DNA of 64,000 nucleotides, taken from positions 115,638-179,637 of the forward strand of contig NZ_BAJT01000005.1 of the NCBI RefSeq assembly GCF_000613845.1, read 5' to 3'. Numbering within the stretch: position 1 is the stretch's first letter; each line of letters starts with the position of its first letter. The position numbers and the translations under genes are program-made. The notes under the pieces are model-generated. The model was not told the origin of the DNA. It searched no databases and saw only the letters and a program-made list of their open reading frames with translations. Shown in pieces: positions 21,457-29,923 of this stretch. Source of the DNA: Asaia astilbis JCM 15831. GTDB lineage: Bacteria > Pseudomonadota > Alphaproteobacteria > Acetobacterales > Acetobacteraceae.

Positions 21457-22567
21457 TGTCCTCGAAGATATCAGCCGGGGAATCTGCGCGAAGTGAGAGC
21501 CCGAGCTCGCGTCCCAGTCGAAGAGCCTCGGTCGGCTCACCGCAGATTTCACGCTTGAGATAGAAGGAGCCGTCTTCTCGCGCGACAAGTCCGGTCAGAA
21601 CGAGTTCCCGATCGCCAAAATGCCCTCTTCCTGTCGGTTGGGCCTTGGCGCGCAGACGCGCATAACCGCCAATCGGGGTGCGGCACGACCCGTCGAGCAC
21701 TTCGAGCAGGGCGCGCTCGGCAGTGGCGACAGCGCGTGCTTCAGGGTCTTCAATGGCCGAAAGCAGATCGAGCAATTCCCGATCTTCCTCGCGCACCGTC
21801 ACACCCACAATGCCCTGACCGGCAGCAGGCGTCATGAGCTCGGGGTCGAGGATCAGATCGGCGCGGTCTTCCATGCCCAGACGACGCAGGCCAGCCAGCG
21901 CAAGGAGAGTCGCGTCACAGGCGCCGCCGCCCAGCTTGTCAATTCGGGTCTGAACATTGCCACGTAGCAGGCAGAACTTCAGATCGGGACGCCGATGCAC
22001 CAGCTGTGCCTGACGCCGCACAGAAGAACAACCTATGGTTGCGCCAAAAGGCAGAGCATCGAGCGGAGAATGCCCTTCCGCAACGAGGGCCTTGGCCTTG
22101 TCGCGCAGGGCAGGGCTCAGGATCAGCACATCGCGCGCATCTTCACGCTTGAGCGTGCAGGCCAGCGTCAGACCCGCTGGTAGCGTCGTCTCGAGATCCT
22201 TGAGGCTGTGCACCGCGAAATCGATCTGGCGCGCCAGAAGAGCTTCGTGAATCTCTTTTGCGAACAGCCCTTTACCGCCGATTTCAGCCAGACGGCGGGA
22301 CAGAACCTGATCGCCGGTCGTGTTGATCGGGTGCTCCTGAAACGCGCCCATGTCGCGCAGCAGGGGGCAAAACCGCGTCAGCCGCGTCAGAAACGCACGG
22401 GTCTGAACGAGGGCCAGCGGCGAGCCGCGCGTGCCAACCCGCAAGGGCAGGGAGTGCCGAGAGGTGGGGGGATGAGGCGAGGCCTGGCGGCGCATGGCTT
22501 CGGCAGCGACCTGTTGTAGTTGCAGGCTCTGAGACATGAGCGCTTGGGGCATCGTCATCTGTTTCAT
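21449..22567 (-). CDS. hemC: Porphobilinogen deaminase (hydroxymethylbilane synthase)
   Basis: HemC polymerises four porphobilinogens to hydroxymethylbilane. From ATG 22567 the protein has about 372 residues, with a roughly 40-residue extension before the family start LRVGTRGSPLALVQT. The motifs HSLKDLETTLPAG, GCSSVRRQAQL, LRGNVQTRIDKL and the dipyrromethane-cofactor cysteine in LDGSCRTPIGGYA are present. It heads the minus-strand operon hemC-hemD-rlmJ-gpsA and diverges from tsaD over 79 bases. A later start near the family N-terminus is possible. Confidence 0.95.
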   Translation of the reverse strand: MKQMTMPQALMSQSLQLQQVAAEAMRRQASPHPPTSRHSLPLRVGTRGSPLALVQTRAFLTRLTRFCPLLRDMGAFQEHPINTTGDQVLSRRLAEIGGKGLFAKEIHEALLARQIDFAVHSLKDLETTLPAGLTLACTLKREDARDVLILSPALRDKAKALVAEGHSPLDALPFGATIGCSSVRRQAQLVHRRPDLKFCLLRGNVQTRIDKLGGGACDATLLALAGLRRLGMEDRADLILDPELMTPAAGQGIVGVTVREEDRELLDLLSAIEDPEARAVATAERALLEVLDGSCRTPIGGYARLRAKAQPTGRGHFGDRELVLTGLVAREDGSFYLKREICGEPTEALRLGRELGLSLRADSPADIFEDNG

Positions 22568-22646
22568 GGTTGATCTTGCTACTCTACCGCGTGAACCGTG
22601 AAAAGAGACCGCTCGCCTCCTGCGTTCCATCGGGCTATCAAGGGAA

Positions 22647-23762
22647 ATGGCTATTTTTTCACTAACAGCCCCCGTTCTGGCGATTGAAACCAGCTGCGAT
22701 GAGACAGCTTGCGCGATCCTGAGCCCTCAGGGCGAGGTGCTTGCCGAGACCGTGCATACCCAATCCGGCCATGCGGCTCTCGGTGGTGTCGTGCCCGAAA
22801 TTGCGGCCCGTGCCCATCTGGCTCTTCTGCCCGAAATCGTCTCGGAAACACTGACGAAGTCAGGGCTGTCTCTGCGTGAGATCGGCGCGTTCGCTGCCTG
22901 CACGGGGCCGGGTCTGATTGGCGGGCTGATCGTGGGCAGTAATTACGCAAAAGGGCTGGCCATTGCGATGGATCGCCCTTTTATCGCAGTCAATCATATC
23001 GAGGCTCACGCCCTGACGGCGCGGCTGCCGGGCGTGTCCGCTGAGCAGATTAAATTTCCGTATCTTTTGTTGCTGGTCTCGGGCGGACACTGCCAGTGCG
23101 TTGCTGTGCGAGGGGTCGGCAACTACGAAAAACTCGGCGGTACAATCGACGATGCCGCCGGTGAAGCTTTCGACAAGGTCGCAAAGATGCTCGGGCTCGG
23201 TTGGCCCGGTGGCCCCGCTCTCGAGAAGCTGGCGCAAGAAGGCCGTGCCGATGCTGTTGCGCTGCCAAGGCCTCTTCTGGGGCGTGCGGGATGCGACTTC
23301 TCTTTCTCGGGCCTCAAGACGGCGGTGGCACGCCAGATTGCGTCTTACGGGATGGAGGCTCTTCCGCGTGCTTTTGCTGCCGATATCGCAGCCAGTTTTC
23401 AGCGCTGCGTGTGCGATGTCATGACGGATCGTGCGCGCCATGCGCTGGCTATGCTGCCAGACGCGCTGAGCATCGTGGTTGCCGGGGGCGTGGCGGCCAA
23501 CGGGACGATCCGCACAGCACTTGAGAAGGTGGCGAGTGAGGCAGGCATTGCTTTCGTCGCGCCACCTTTGCGTCTGTGCACCGATAACGCGACGATGGTC
23601 GGCTGGGCCGCGATCGAGACGATTGAGGCCTATGCTGCGGCAGGGCGTCCCCTCGACGATGGAATTCCGACAGCGCCCCGTCCGCGATGGCCTCTGACAG
23701 AGGTTTCTCCTCCGGGCGCGACGGAGAGTGGCGCTGCGGTGTTGAGTGAGGTCTCGGTTTAA
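22647..23762 (+). CDS. tsaD: tRNA N6-adenosine threonylcarbamoyltransferase TsaD
   Basis: 371 residues. TsaD transfers the threonylcarbamoyl group to A37 of ANN-decoding tRNAs, working with TsaB, TsaE and TsaC. The N-terminal LAIETSCDETACAIL, the metal-binding HIEAH (His117, His121), LLLLVSGGHCQC and GGVAANGTIR are all canonical. It diverges from hemC; in many alphaproteobacteria tsaD lies next to gpsA and hemC, which agrees with this neighbourhood. Confidence 0.97.
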   Translation: MAIFSLTAPVLAIETSCDETACAILSPQGEVLAETVHTQSGHAALGGVVPEIAARAHLALLPEIVSETLTKSGLSLREIGAFAACTGPGLIGGLIVGSNYAKGLAIAMDRPFIAVNHIEAHALTARLPGVSAEQIKFPYLLLLVSGGHCQCVAVRGVGNYEKLGGTIDDAAGEAFDKVAKMLGLGWPGGPALEKLAQEGRADAVALPRPLLGRAGCDFSFSGLKTAVARQIASYGMEALPRAFAADIAASFQRCVCDVMTDRARHALAMLPDALSIVVAGGVAANGTIRTALEKVASEAGIAFVAPPLRLCTDNATMVGWAAIETIEAYAAAGRPLDDGIPTAPRPRWPLTEVSPPGATESGAAVLSEVSV

Positions 23763-23821
23763 GCCTTTGGCCTGTTACTCGTAGACCGGCACCGCGAGGC
23801 CCGAGAGGAGGAGAGACGCCC

Positions 23822-24016
23822 TTGGCGAAGAAAGACGATTTCTGGTTCAACTCTGATGAGGATTTGAAGGATCTCGAACGCCGGGCAGGGATAGAGGGAG
23901 GTGAGCCGTCAGTGGGGCGATTTGTTCTCTCTCTTTTCCTGCCCTGTCTCCTTTTCGGGATTTTTCTGCTCGCAGTCTTCTGGGCGGTGATCTTCAAATT
24001 CCGCCTTCTTGGTTAG
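23822..24016 (+). CDS. Small single-span membrane protein of unknown function
   Basis: 64 residues from a TTG start preceded by GAGGAGGAGA about ten bases upstream, a strong ribosome site that decides the start. The first half is charged (KKDDFWFNSDEDLKDLERR); the second half is one hydrophobic span (FVLSLFLPCLLFGIFLLAVF). It lies 59 bases after tsaD on the same strand and just before tRNA-Ser. I do not recognise a family. Confidence 0.65.
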   Translation: MAKKDDFWFNSDEDLKDLERRAGIEGGEPSVGRFVLSLFLPCLLFGIFLLAVFWAVIFKFRLLG

Positions 24017-24118
24017 GCGTAAAGCCAGCACGAATTCCTGATTCAACCCCTCTTGCATCGCGAGGCGAAAGCAGGCAAAGAGGCGCCACTTGCCTCGCTC
24101 TTTACAGAGCGTGATGCG

Positions 24119-24208
<90 letters not shown>

Positions 24209-24593
24209 TATTCTTCACTGCGCAATTTAATCTGTTAGTAAAAGCAAGCCAGGCGCGGGTACCCCGCTCATGTCGCCGCACCGACGCCGCGTTATCGGAC
24301 CTCACACGTCAGATGATTTTTGGCGGACGGGTCGTGCACGAGGGAGACGCCTCCGATAAAAATCAGCGCTAGGCAGAAGTTTGACCGGTTGCGAGAGTTG
24401 CAGTGCCGTCTGGGGGACAACTGACTTCCAACCGCCAAACGTGGCCCAAGCTCGTAAACAACACGGCTGAGACGCTTCAACTACATTACGTTGGAAAATT
24501 GTCCGGTCTCTCGGTCTAACGCGAAAGTGCCGGACTTTCCTTTTGCAATCGCCGCACTCAAGATTTACGGCGGTTTCAAGCGATGGCTTTCGA
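24209..24593. other. Intergenic stretch between tRNA-Ser and the GT4 gene
   Basis: About 385 bases with no supportable gene. Short open frames on both strands have no family features. I looked for a repeat of the tRNA 3' end that would mark an attachment site and saw none here or at the far side of the block near 30.7 or 33.8 kb. No clear terminator follows the tRNA. Confidence 0.5.
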
Positions 24594-25730
24594 TCAGCTG
24601 GCGATTGCTGAGATCGCGTCGCTACGAGATTGCACCGCCAAAGCCTCGCCGAGAGCATGCTCGACCGTCGTTTCCGAGAAGACAGCCTTCACGTAGTCTT
24701 GGCTGGTATTCGCGAGCGCGGGCAGGTTGTCCGAATTATGCAGCTCGACGATCTTTCGGGCCATGTCCTGCGCCGTTTCCTGCACAAGCTGACCCAAAGT
24801 CTTAGGAAGGTTCATGCCCTCGGCGGCAACCGGGGTCATGATGCAGGGTGTTCCTGCGGCGAGACTCTCCAGAACCTTACCCTTGATGCCTGCACCGAAG
24901 CGGAGCGGGGCCACGCTGAGACGGTTCTGCTGGAAAACCCGGGTCAGATCACGCACATGCCCGAGCACGCGCACGCGCTCACCTGCCAAGGCATGGATGC
25001 TGTCCGGCATGTCGGCACCGACGAGAGTGCAAGTAATGGTGGGATCCATTTCCCAGACTGCGGGCATGATTGCCTGCACAAGCCAGCGGGCGGCATCTCC
25101 ATTCGGAGCGTGGGAGTAATTCCCGACAAAGAGCACGCCCTTACGTTCGGTGGTGTCAGCAGGTGTCGTGTCGATCGCCCATGGGACGACATGCACATTT
25201 GCCTGCGGGATATCCTTACGGAGCTGAGCTGCTTCAGCAGGGGAGTGGGTCAGAACGATATCGGCCTGAAGCGCGGCGCGATATTCTGCGACGCGGATCT
25301 GGTTGGCTTTAGCCGTCAGCTCGGGGCGACCCTGAACGGCGGCCTGACGGGCCAGACGCAGGAAATGCAGGTCTGCGACACTGTAAACGAGTTGAGCCTT
25401 GCGCTGATAACGGCGCACCAAGGCCATATAGCGTGTCGCGATGTCTTCCCGATGAAGATAGACAAGGTCGAAGCTGTCGATCTGACGCTGCAGTACGTCC
25501 TCGACCGACGAAAACATAGGCAGACTCTGGACCGTCACAGAAGGACGATCTTCGAGCGCGAATGAAATCGACATCTGATCCGCAGCGACGAAAGATACGC
25601 TGTATCCGAGATTTTCGAGGGCCGCCATATGCGACAGGATCGCCTGCGAGCCCGCATCGCGCACGGCGCTTGGGCGTGCACTGTCAATCACAAGGGCACG
25701 CTTGCATTGGGGTGTGCTCAGCGTTGTCAT
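24594..25730 (-). CDS. Glycosyltransferase family 4-type protein
   Basis: 378 residues with a GT-B fold layout. The N-terminal domain opens KRALVIDSARPSAVRDAGSQ. The C-terminal domain has VLFVGNYSHAPNGDAARWLV (about residues 200-220) and the nucleotide-sugar region APLRFGAGIKGKVLESLAAGTPCIMTPVAAEGM, including the conserved E-x7-E-like part. Such enzymes transfer a sugar from a nucleotide donor. The start ATG overlaps the stop of the Hint/nuclease gene by 4 bases, so both are probably translated from one message. Donor and acceptor are unknown; the upstream giant protein is a possible target (inference). Confidence 0.88.
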   Translation of the reverse strand: MTTLSTPQCKRALVIDSARPSAVRDAGSQAILSHMAALENLGYSVSFVAADQMSISFALEDRPSVTVQSLPMFSSVEDVLQRQIDSFDLVYLHREDIATRYMALVRRYQRKAQLVYSVADLHFLRLARQAAVQGRPELTAKANQIRVAEYRAALQADIVLTHSPAEAAQLRKDIPQANVHVVPWAIDTTPADTTERKGVLFVGNYSHAPNGDAARWLVQAIMPAVWEMDPTITCTLVGADMPDSIHALAGERVRVLGHVRDLTRVFQQNRLSVAPLRFGAGIKGKVLESLAAGTPCIMTPVAAEGMNLPKTLGQLVQETAQDMARKIVELHNSDNLPALANTSQDYVKAVFSETTVEHALGEALAVQSRSDAISAIAS

Positions 25731-28700
25731 GCCAAGCGGCGGCGAGAGGCGTTCAGCGTCTGGCTGCTGAGGCCACTGACGGCGTGGGCGCGCGACTGAC
25801 GAAGTTTTTCGACCTGAGCGAGCAGGAACGACAGGACCTGGTCGCCCGTCTGATTGTCAGCAACGGCTTCGACAGCACGGCAGACGGTCTGTTCCATATC
25901 TGTGTCGAAGGCGTTGACCGGCTCGAGCACGCAGGGTGTGCCGAGGAGTGCGCCATCGCTTTCACGACGGATTTCCAACACATGACGCGTCAGGGGAGAG
26001 AGGCTCCCCGGAAAGATCACATCGAACCCGCACAGAACGGGATAGCCCGATCTGGCGACATCCGGTCTGCGGCCATTGGCGACAATGGTCTTGAGCACAA
26101 CGCCATTATCGATGATCTGCAGGGTCACGGCATCTTCGGGCGTGTCCAGATTGGCGGCCCAGCCAGCGATTCGTGTGCGCGACGCGATGTCAATGGAGCC
26201 GTCCAGCGGCTCTTCAGGGGCCTCGATAACGATGGCGATCGGGGTGCTCTGCTCTTTTTGATCCATCATCCACGGCGTGTTGCCCAAGGGGGCGTCATCG
26301 GTGACGTGATGGACTTCCAGAACGTGGCGCTCCAGCGGTGATAGGCCCCCGGGAATTTCGAAATGAAACCCGAATTCCCCACCGAGATCGGGCCGCGCTT
26401 CATTCGCAACGACCTCACCGAGAACGACACCATTATCGCTGATTCTCAGACGTGCCGGTTCGCTCTGATCGGAAAGGCGCGCCCAGCCGGAGAGATGGCT
26501 GTGCGTGACGGTATCGACATAGCCCTCAAGCGCGCTGTTCGCTGTGCATGCTTTGTGAGCCAGTGCATTCAAACGGGCGCGGATCGTTTCGAGTGCTGCG
26601 CCTTCCTCGAGGCGCGGTGCGCAATAGCGTGCGGGGGCGGGCTCCTTGTTGGGATAAAGAGCGGCGTAGTCAGCGGCATTATGGAACATGTCGCGTGACT
26701 GATCATCGACGAAAGTCTCGGATTCCGCACCATTGGCGAAGAGGATGTCGTGGCTTTCCAGTTCGATGTGAAAATACGCGACTTCATCCATCTGCTCGGC
26801 CTGCAGAATGCTGGTGCCGTTGACCAGAAGCAGGGCAGGGATCAGCTTGCCGTCCAGATACATCGCGTGAAGCGGCGAGACGGAGAGATCGCTCTGGGGC
26901 AGATCATAACCCAGAGCGCCCTTGCGGAAAATGACCGGAAGAATGTCGCGGTTGCCGTTGGCGAAGGCGCCCGTGTAGCGGCGTCGACCGATCCAGTGAA
27001 TTGCACGCAATCCGTTCGAACGCGTCTGGATCAGATCGCCGATCTTAAGATTCTCGACCGGAATTTCGCCATGGTCGGTGCGGATCAGCGTGCCTCTGCA
27101 GTAACAGGGAGTGCCCTCTGCAAGAAGAAGCGTGCCCCCCGTGCTGTCGCGCCGCAGGGTGAAGAAATCGGAATCATAGGCCTTATCGAGTGCGATCGTG
27201 TAGCTGTCACTGCCATTGGAAACGACCAGTGTGGACGGGTCTATCAGGGTCGCTGTGGCATTCGACGACCAGGCCATTTCCGGCAGGTCGATCTGAGCGC
27301 CGTTATCCAGGCGGATCCCTCTCGTGGTGCTTCCGGTATAAAGAGCCAGACGGCTCCCTTCTCCGACAGTGATATTGGATGCTTCACTGCCGCTATGGAC
27401 GGACGCCGTCTGATCCTTGGTCAGGGCGACATCGGAAAGGGCTGCGCCATTGCGGGCGCTGTAATCCGTCATTTCCAGCAAGGTGACGGAAGGATCGTGA
27501 TCCGAGACGCTATCGAGGCGGCCAGTATTGATATGAAGGGTCTGAAACTGCCCGGCATCGGCAAAGCCGGCGGTGCCGATCGTGTGGTCGAGAGACTGGG
27601 CATTGCCCTGAAAGATATAGGTGTAGCGGTTTTCTACATCTTCCTTCGTTTCCATGTCGACCAGACCGGCTTTTGCATAGACCTTGTGCGCGTCGCTCCA
27701 TGCCACGTCGTTGAAATCGCCGAGGATCCCGATCTTGGCGTCCGGCTGGTTCGCCAGAATTCCGTTGACGTATTTGGTGATATATTCAGCCTGAGAAATC
27801 CGGTTATTCGGCGTGGCTGTCGTGCCGCCATGACTGACAGGCGGCTGTACCGACCCGTAAAGCTGCGAGCTGCCTGCTTGTGAGGAGAGATGCACGTTGA
27901 TGAGCGTGACGTCCTTGCCGTTGAACTCAAAGGTTCCGACAAGGGGGAGGCGGGTATTCTTGAACGTGCCGCTCAGTTCTTCATTGCCGATGGTCGTGGC
28001 CGGTGCCTTCAGCGTGACGCGGTCTGCGTTGTAAAGGAAGACACTTCGGATATTGCCTCCCGAAACGCCGCCCTGTGTCCCATTGCCGGGATCGACCTGA
28101 GACCAGGAATAGGTTGGGCCACCTGCATCGGCGATCGCCCTGACGAAGGCTTCGATATTCTTCTGAGCGCTGACAGTCCCGTCATTTGCAACGCCGCTAT
28201 CGTCCTGAATTTCCTGAATGGCCAATACATCGGGGCTATCGAGCTTCTCGACGATGATTTTCACAGTCGCTGCCATGCGTGCCGCATTGGCAGGATCGAG
28301 CGCGTTGAAATTCTCGATATTATAGTCGCTGACGAGGAGATTCTGCTCGTCTTTATGGAACGACGTTTTCGGGGCTTCCTGCACGGTGTGGATCACAGTG
28401 ACCTGCGTGGTCGGCACAAGTTGGTAGACGCCGTTATAATAGGACAGGATCCCCGTCACGTCCCCGAGCTTGTCCCCAAGCTCGGCGCTGATTGCCGAGC
28501 CCGGAGTGACGCCGCTGTCGTAATAGAGGGCGACACGCTGGGTGTTGACGGTCGTCTCGGTGCCCTGAAGGGCTCCAGTAGGGGTGAGCTGGCCATTACC
28601 GCCATCGGGAACGATCCAGGTCGAGTTCGACGCTGTTGCCCCCGTCGCGACGACATTGTGGAGAGTGATGAGCTCACCGATATGGCTGCGGTAGAAATCC

Positions 28701-29923
28701 AGAGCGTTGGAGTTCGGGTCGAGCGAGGCCGTGCTCTTGTTGAGATCGATCGCCTGCTGGAGATCGCCAAGATAGGAAGCCGCTGGAACCGTGAGGCCCC
28801 CTTGACCGATGACGGTGGGAGACACTGACGTGTAGATCGCTCCCGTATCGGTGTAGGAGACGGCGTTGATCTCCGGAAGTGTGAGAGATTTGCTCCAGGA
28901 TTTGCCAGAGTAATTGATGGCATTGCCCGTTACGGAGACCGTTGAGCCGACCTTGGGCAGAGTGGCGGCATTGCCCGTGTAAATGAACAGGCCAGAACTG
29001 CCGACATTGCCCGTATCCCGGGCTTCCTGCTGAATCCAGAAGCCGATACTACCGTTTGTGTCGACCGCCGTGACGACGCCCGTTGTCGTTACGGAGCTGC
29101 CAGCAACCGGGCTGTAATAGCCGGTGCCGTTCACCTGCTGGATCGTCATGACCTGCGGTTGCGGCGTTGTTGTTGAGCCGCCGCTGGAAGTATCTGACCC
29201 AGTGCCAGTGCCAGTGCCAGTGCCAGTGCCAGTGCCAGTGCCAGTGCCAGTGCCAGTGCCAGTGCCAGTGCCAGTGCCGCTCTCACTTCCGCCAGAGGCA
29301 GGAGGGGACGTTTCCGGTGTTGTGGGCGTGGCCGGTGTTGTTTCAGGTGTGCCAGCGCTTCCTGTGTCATTAGCAGCGCCAGGCGTGGCCAGTACTGTGC
29401 CGGCTGCTGCCGTGGTCCCATACCCGGGCGTGCCAGCAAGAGACGGATCATCGATAAGCCAGCTCACCTTGCCGTCAGCATCGGTCATGCGAGAGGCGCC
29501 TGCGGCCACTGCGCCGGTCAGGACGGGCGCGTTGGCATAGGTCAGATCGCCTTTAGTCCCGTCGGAAACAGCGAGCGTGTCACCGATCTCGGACCAGGGT
29601 GTTGACGTGAACGTGCCGGTATTCCCTGCGTCGAGATCTGTACCGACAGCGCCGGTGAAGTCTTTGACGAGAAGTATCGTCTGCGTACCGTTTTGTAACG
29701 CATTCGTCTGGTAAGAGGTCATCCAATAACCAGCGCTATTAGTTGTGCCTAGCTGAAAAATATTGTCGACCCTCCCGGAGACAGAGCCGTCCCCGTCGAC
29801 AACAATAAGAGACCACGCGCTATAGTCGGTATTTGGGACACCCTTTATTTCGATGAACTCATTCGGATCCCCCGAAACGCTGGGATTGAACATGAATTCA
29901 TTAATAATGGGGGAGGATGTCAT
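25727..29923 (-). CDS. 1398-residue lamin-tail / OB-fold / EEP nuclease / Hint-domain protein
   Basis: Visible order: lamin-tail-like domain (about 1-190, PIINEFMFNPS and DPNEFIEIKG), Thr/Pro/Ser linker, a Gly-Thr repeat (217-242), an OB-fold as in ExeM/NucH nucleases (about 258-510), and an endonuclease/exonuclease/phosphatase domain (about 525-815). The last has the metal and catalytic motifs AIQEIQDD, LINVHLSS, ILGDFNDV and SVSDHDPS. A Hint_2-type domain follows (about 936-1085) with Cys940, GTLIRTDHGEIPVENLKIGD, WIGRRRY and VSPLHAMYLDG. Two repeats close the protein (about 1134-1214 and 1241-1329), both with GWA, DNGVVL and LSPL-RHVLE. No signal peptide is visible. It is probably a secreted nuclease, perhaps self-processing at Hint; export route and target are inference. 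Confidence 0.88.
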   Translation of the reverse strand: MTSSPIINEFMFNPSVSGDPNEFIEIKGVPNTDYSAWSLIVVDGDGSVSGRVDNIFQLGTTNSAGYWMTSYQTNALQNGTQTILLVKDFTGAVGTDLDAGNTGTFTSTPWSEIGDTLAVSDGTKGDLTYANAPVLTGAVAAGASRMTDADGKVSWLIDDPSLAGTPGYGTTAAAGTVLATPGAANDTGSAGTPETTPATPTTPETSPPASGGSESGTGTGTGTGTGTGTGTGTGTGTGTGTGSDTSSGGSTTTPQPQVMTIQQVNGTGYYSPVAGSSVTTTGVVTAVDTNGSIGFWIQQEARDTGNVGSSGLFIYTGNAATLPKVGSTVSVTGNAINYSGKSWSKSLTLPEINAVSYTDTGAIYTSVSPTVIGQGGLTVPAASYLGDLQQAIDLNKSTASLDPNSNALDFYRSHIGELITLHNVVATGATASNSTWIVPDGGNGQLTPTGALQGTETTVNTQRVALYYDSGVTPGSAISAELGDKLGDVTGILSYYNGVYQLVPTTQVTVIHTVQEAPKTSFHKDEQNLLVSDYNIENFNALDPANAARMAATVKIIVEKLDSPDVLAIQEIQDDSGVANDGTVSAQKNIEAFVRAIADAGGPTYSWSQVDPGNGTQGGVSGGNIRSVFLYNADRVTLKAPATTIGNEELSGTFKNTRLPLVGTFEFNGKDVTLINVHLSSQAGSSQLYGSVQPPVSHGGTTATPNNRISQAEYITKYVNGILANQPDAKIGILGDFNDVAWSDAHKVYAKAGLVDMETKEDVENRYTYIFQGNAQSLDHTIGTAGFADAGQFQTLHINTGRLDSVSDHDPSVTLLEMTDYSARNGAALSDVALTKDQTASVHSGSEASNITVGEGSRLALYTGSTTRGIRLDNGAQIDLPEMAWSSNATATLIDPSTLVVSNGSDSYTIALDKAYDSDFFTLRRDSTGGTLLLAEGTPCYCRGTLIRTDHGEIPVENLKIGDLIQTRSNGLRAIHWIGRRRYTGAFANGNRDILPVIFRKGALGYDLPQSDLSVSPLHAMYLDGKLIPALLLVNGTSILQAEQMDEVAYFHIELESHDILFANGAESETFVDDQSRDMFHNAADYAALYPNKEPAPARYCAPRLEEGAALETIRARLNALAHKACTANSALEGYVDTVTHSHLSGWARLSDQSEPARLRISDNGVVLGEVVANEARPDLGGEFGFHFEIPGGLSPLERHVLEVHHVTDDAPLGNTPWMMDQKEQSTPIAIVIEAPEEPLDGSIDIASRTRIAGWAANLDTPEDAVTLQIIDNGVVLKTIVANGRRPDVARSGYPVLCGFDVIFPGSLSPLTRHVLEIRRESDGALLGTPCVLEPVNAFDTDMEQTVCRAVEAVADNQTGDQVLSFLLAQVEKLRQSRAHAVSGLSSQTLNASRRRLA
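29199..29276 (+). repeat. Hexanucleotide microsatellite, 13 perfect CCAGTG units
   Basis: Thirteen tandem CCAGTG units lie inside the coding sequence of the giant Hint protein. On the coding strand they read as alternating Gly-Thr codons, residues 217-242, between the lamin-tail and OB-fold domains. Because the unit is six bases, gain or loss of units would lengthen or shorten the linker without breaking the frame. Confidence 0.97.

Noticed and set aside
24630..25565. 311-codon plus-strand frame
   Set aside because: Antisense to the GT4 gene, which has all expected motifs.
26750..27883. 377-codon plus-strand frame inside the Hint gene
   Set aside because: Antisense to clear nuclease and Hint motifs; no family features of its own.
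29199..29276. CRISPR array
   Set aside because: Six-base units with no spacers; it is a coding microsatellite.
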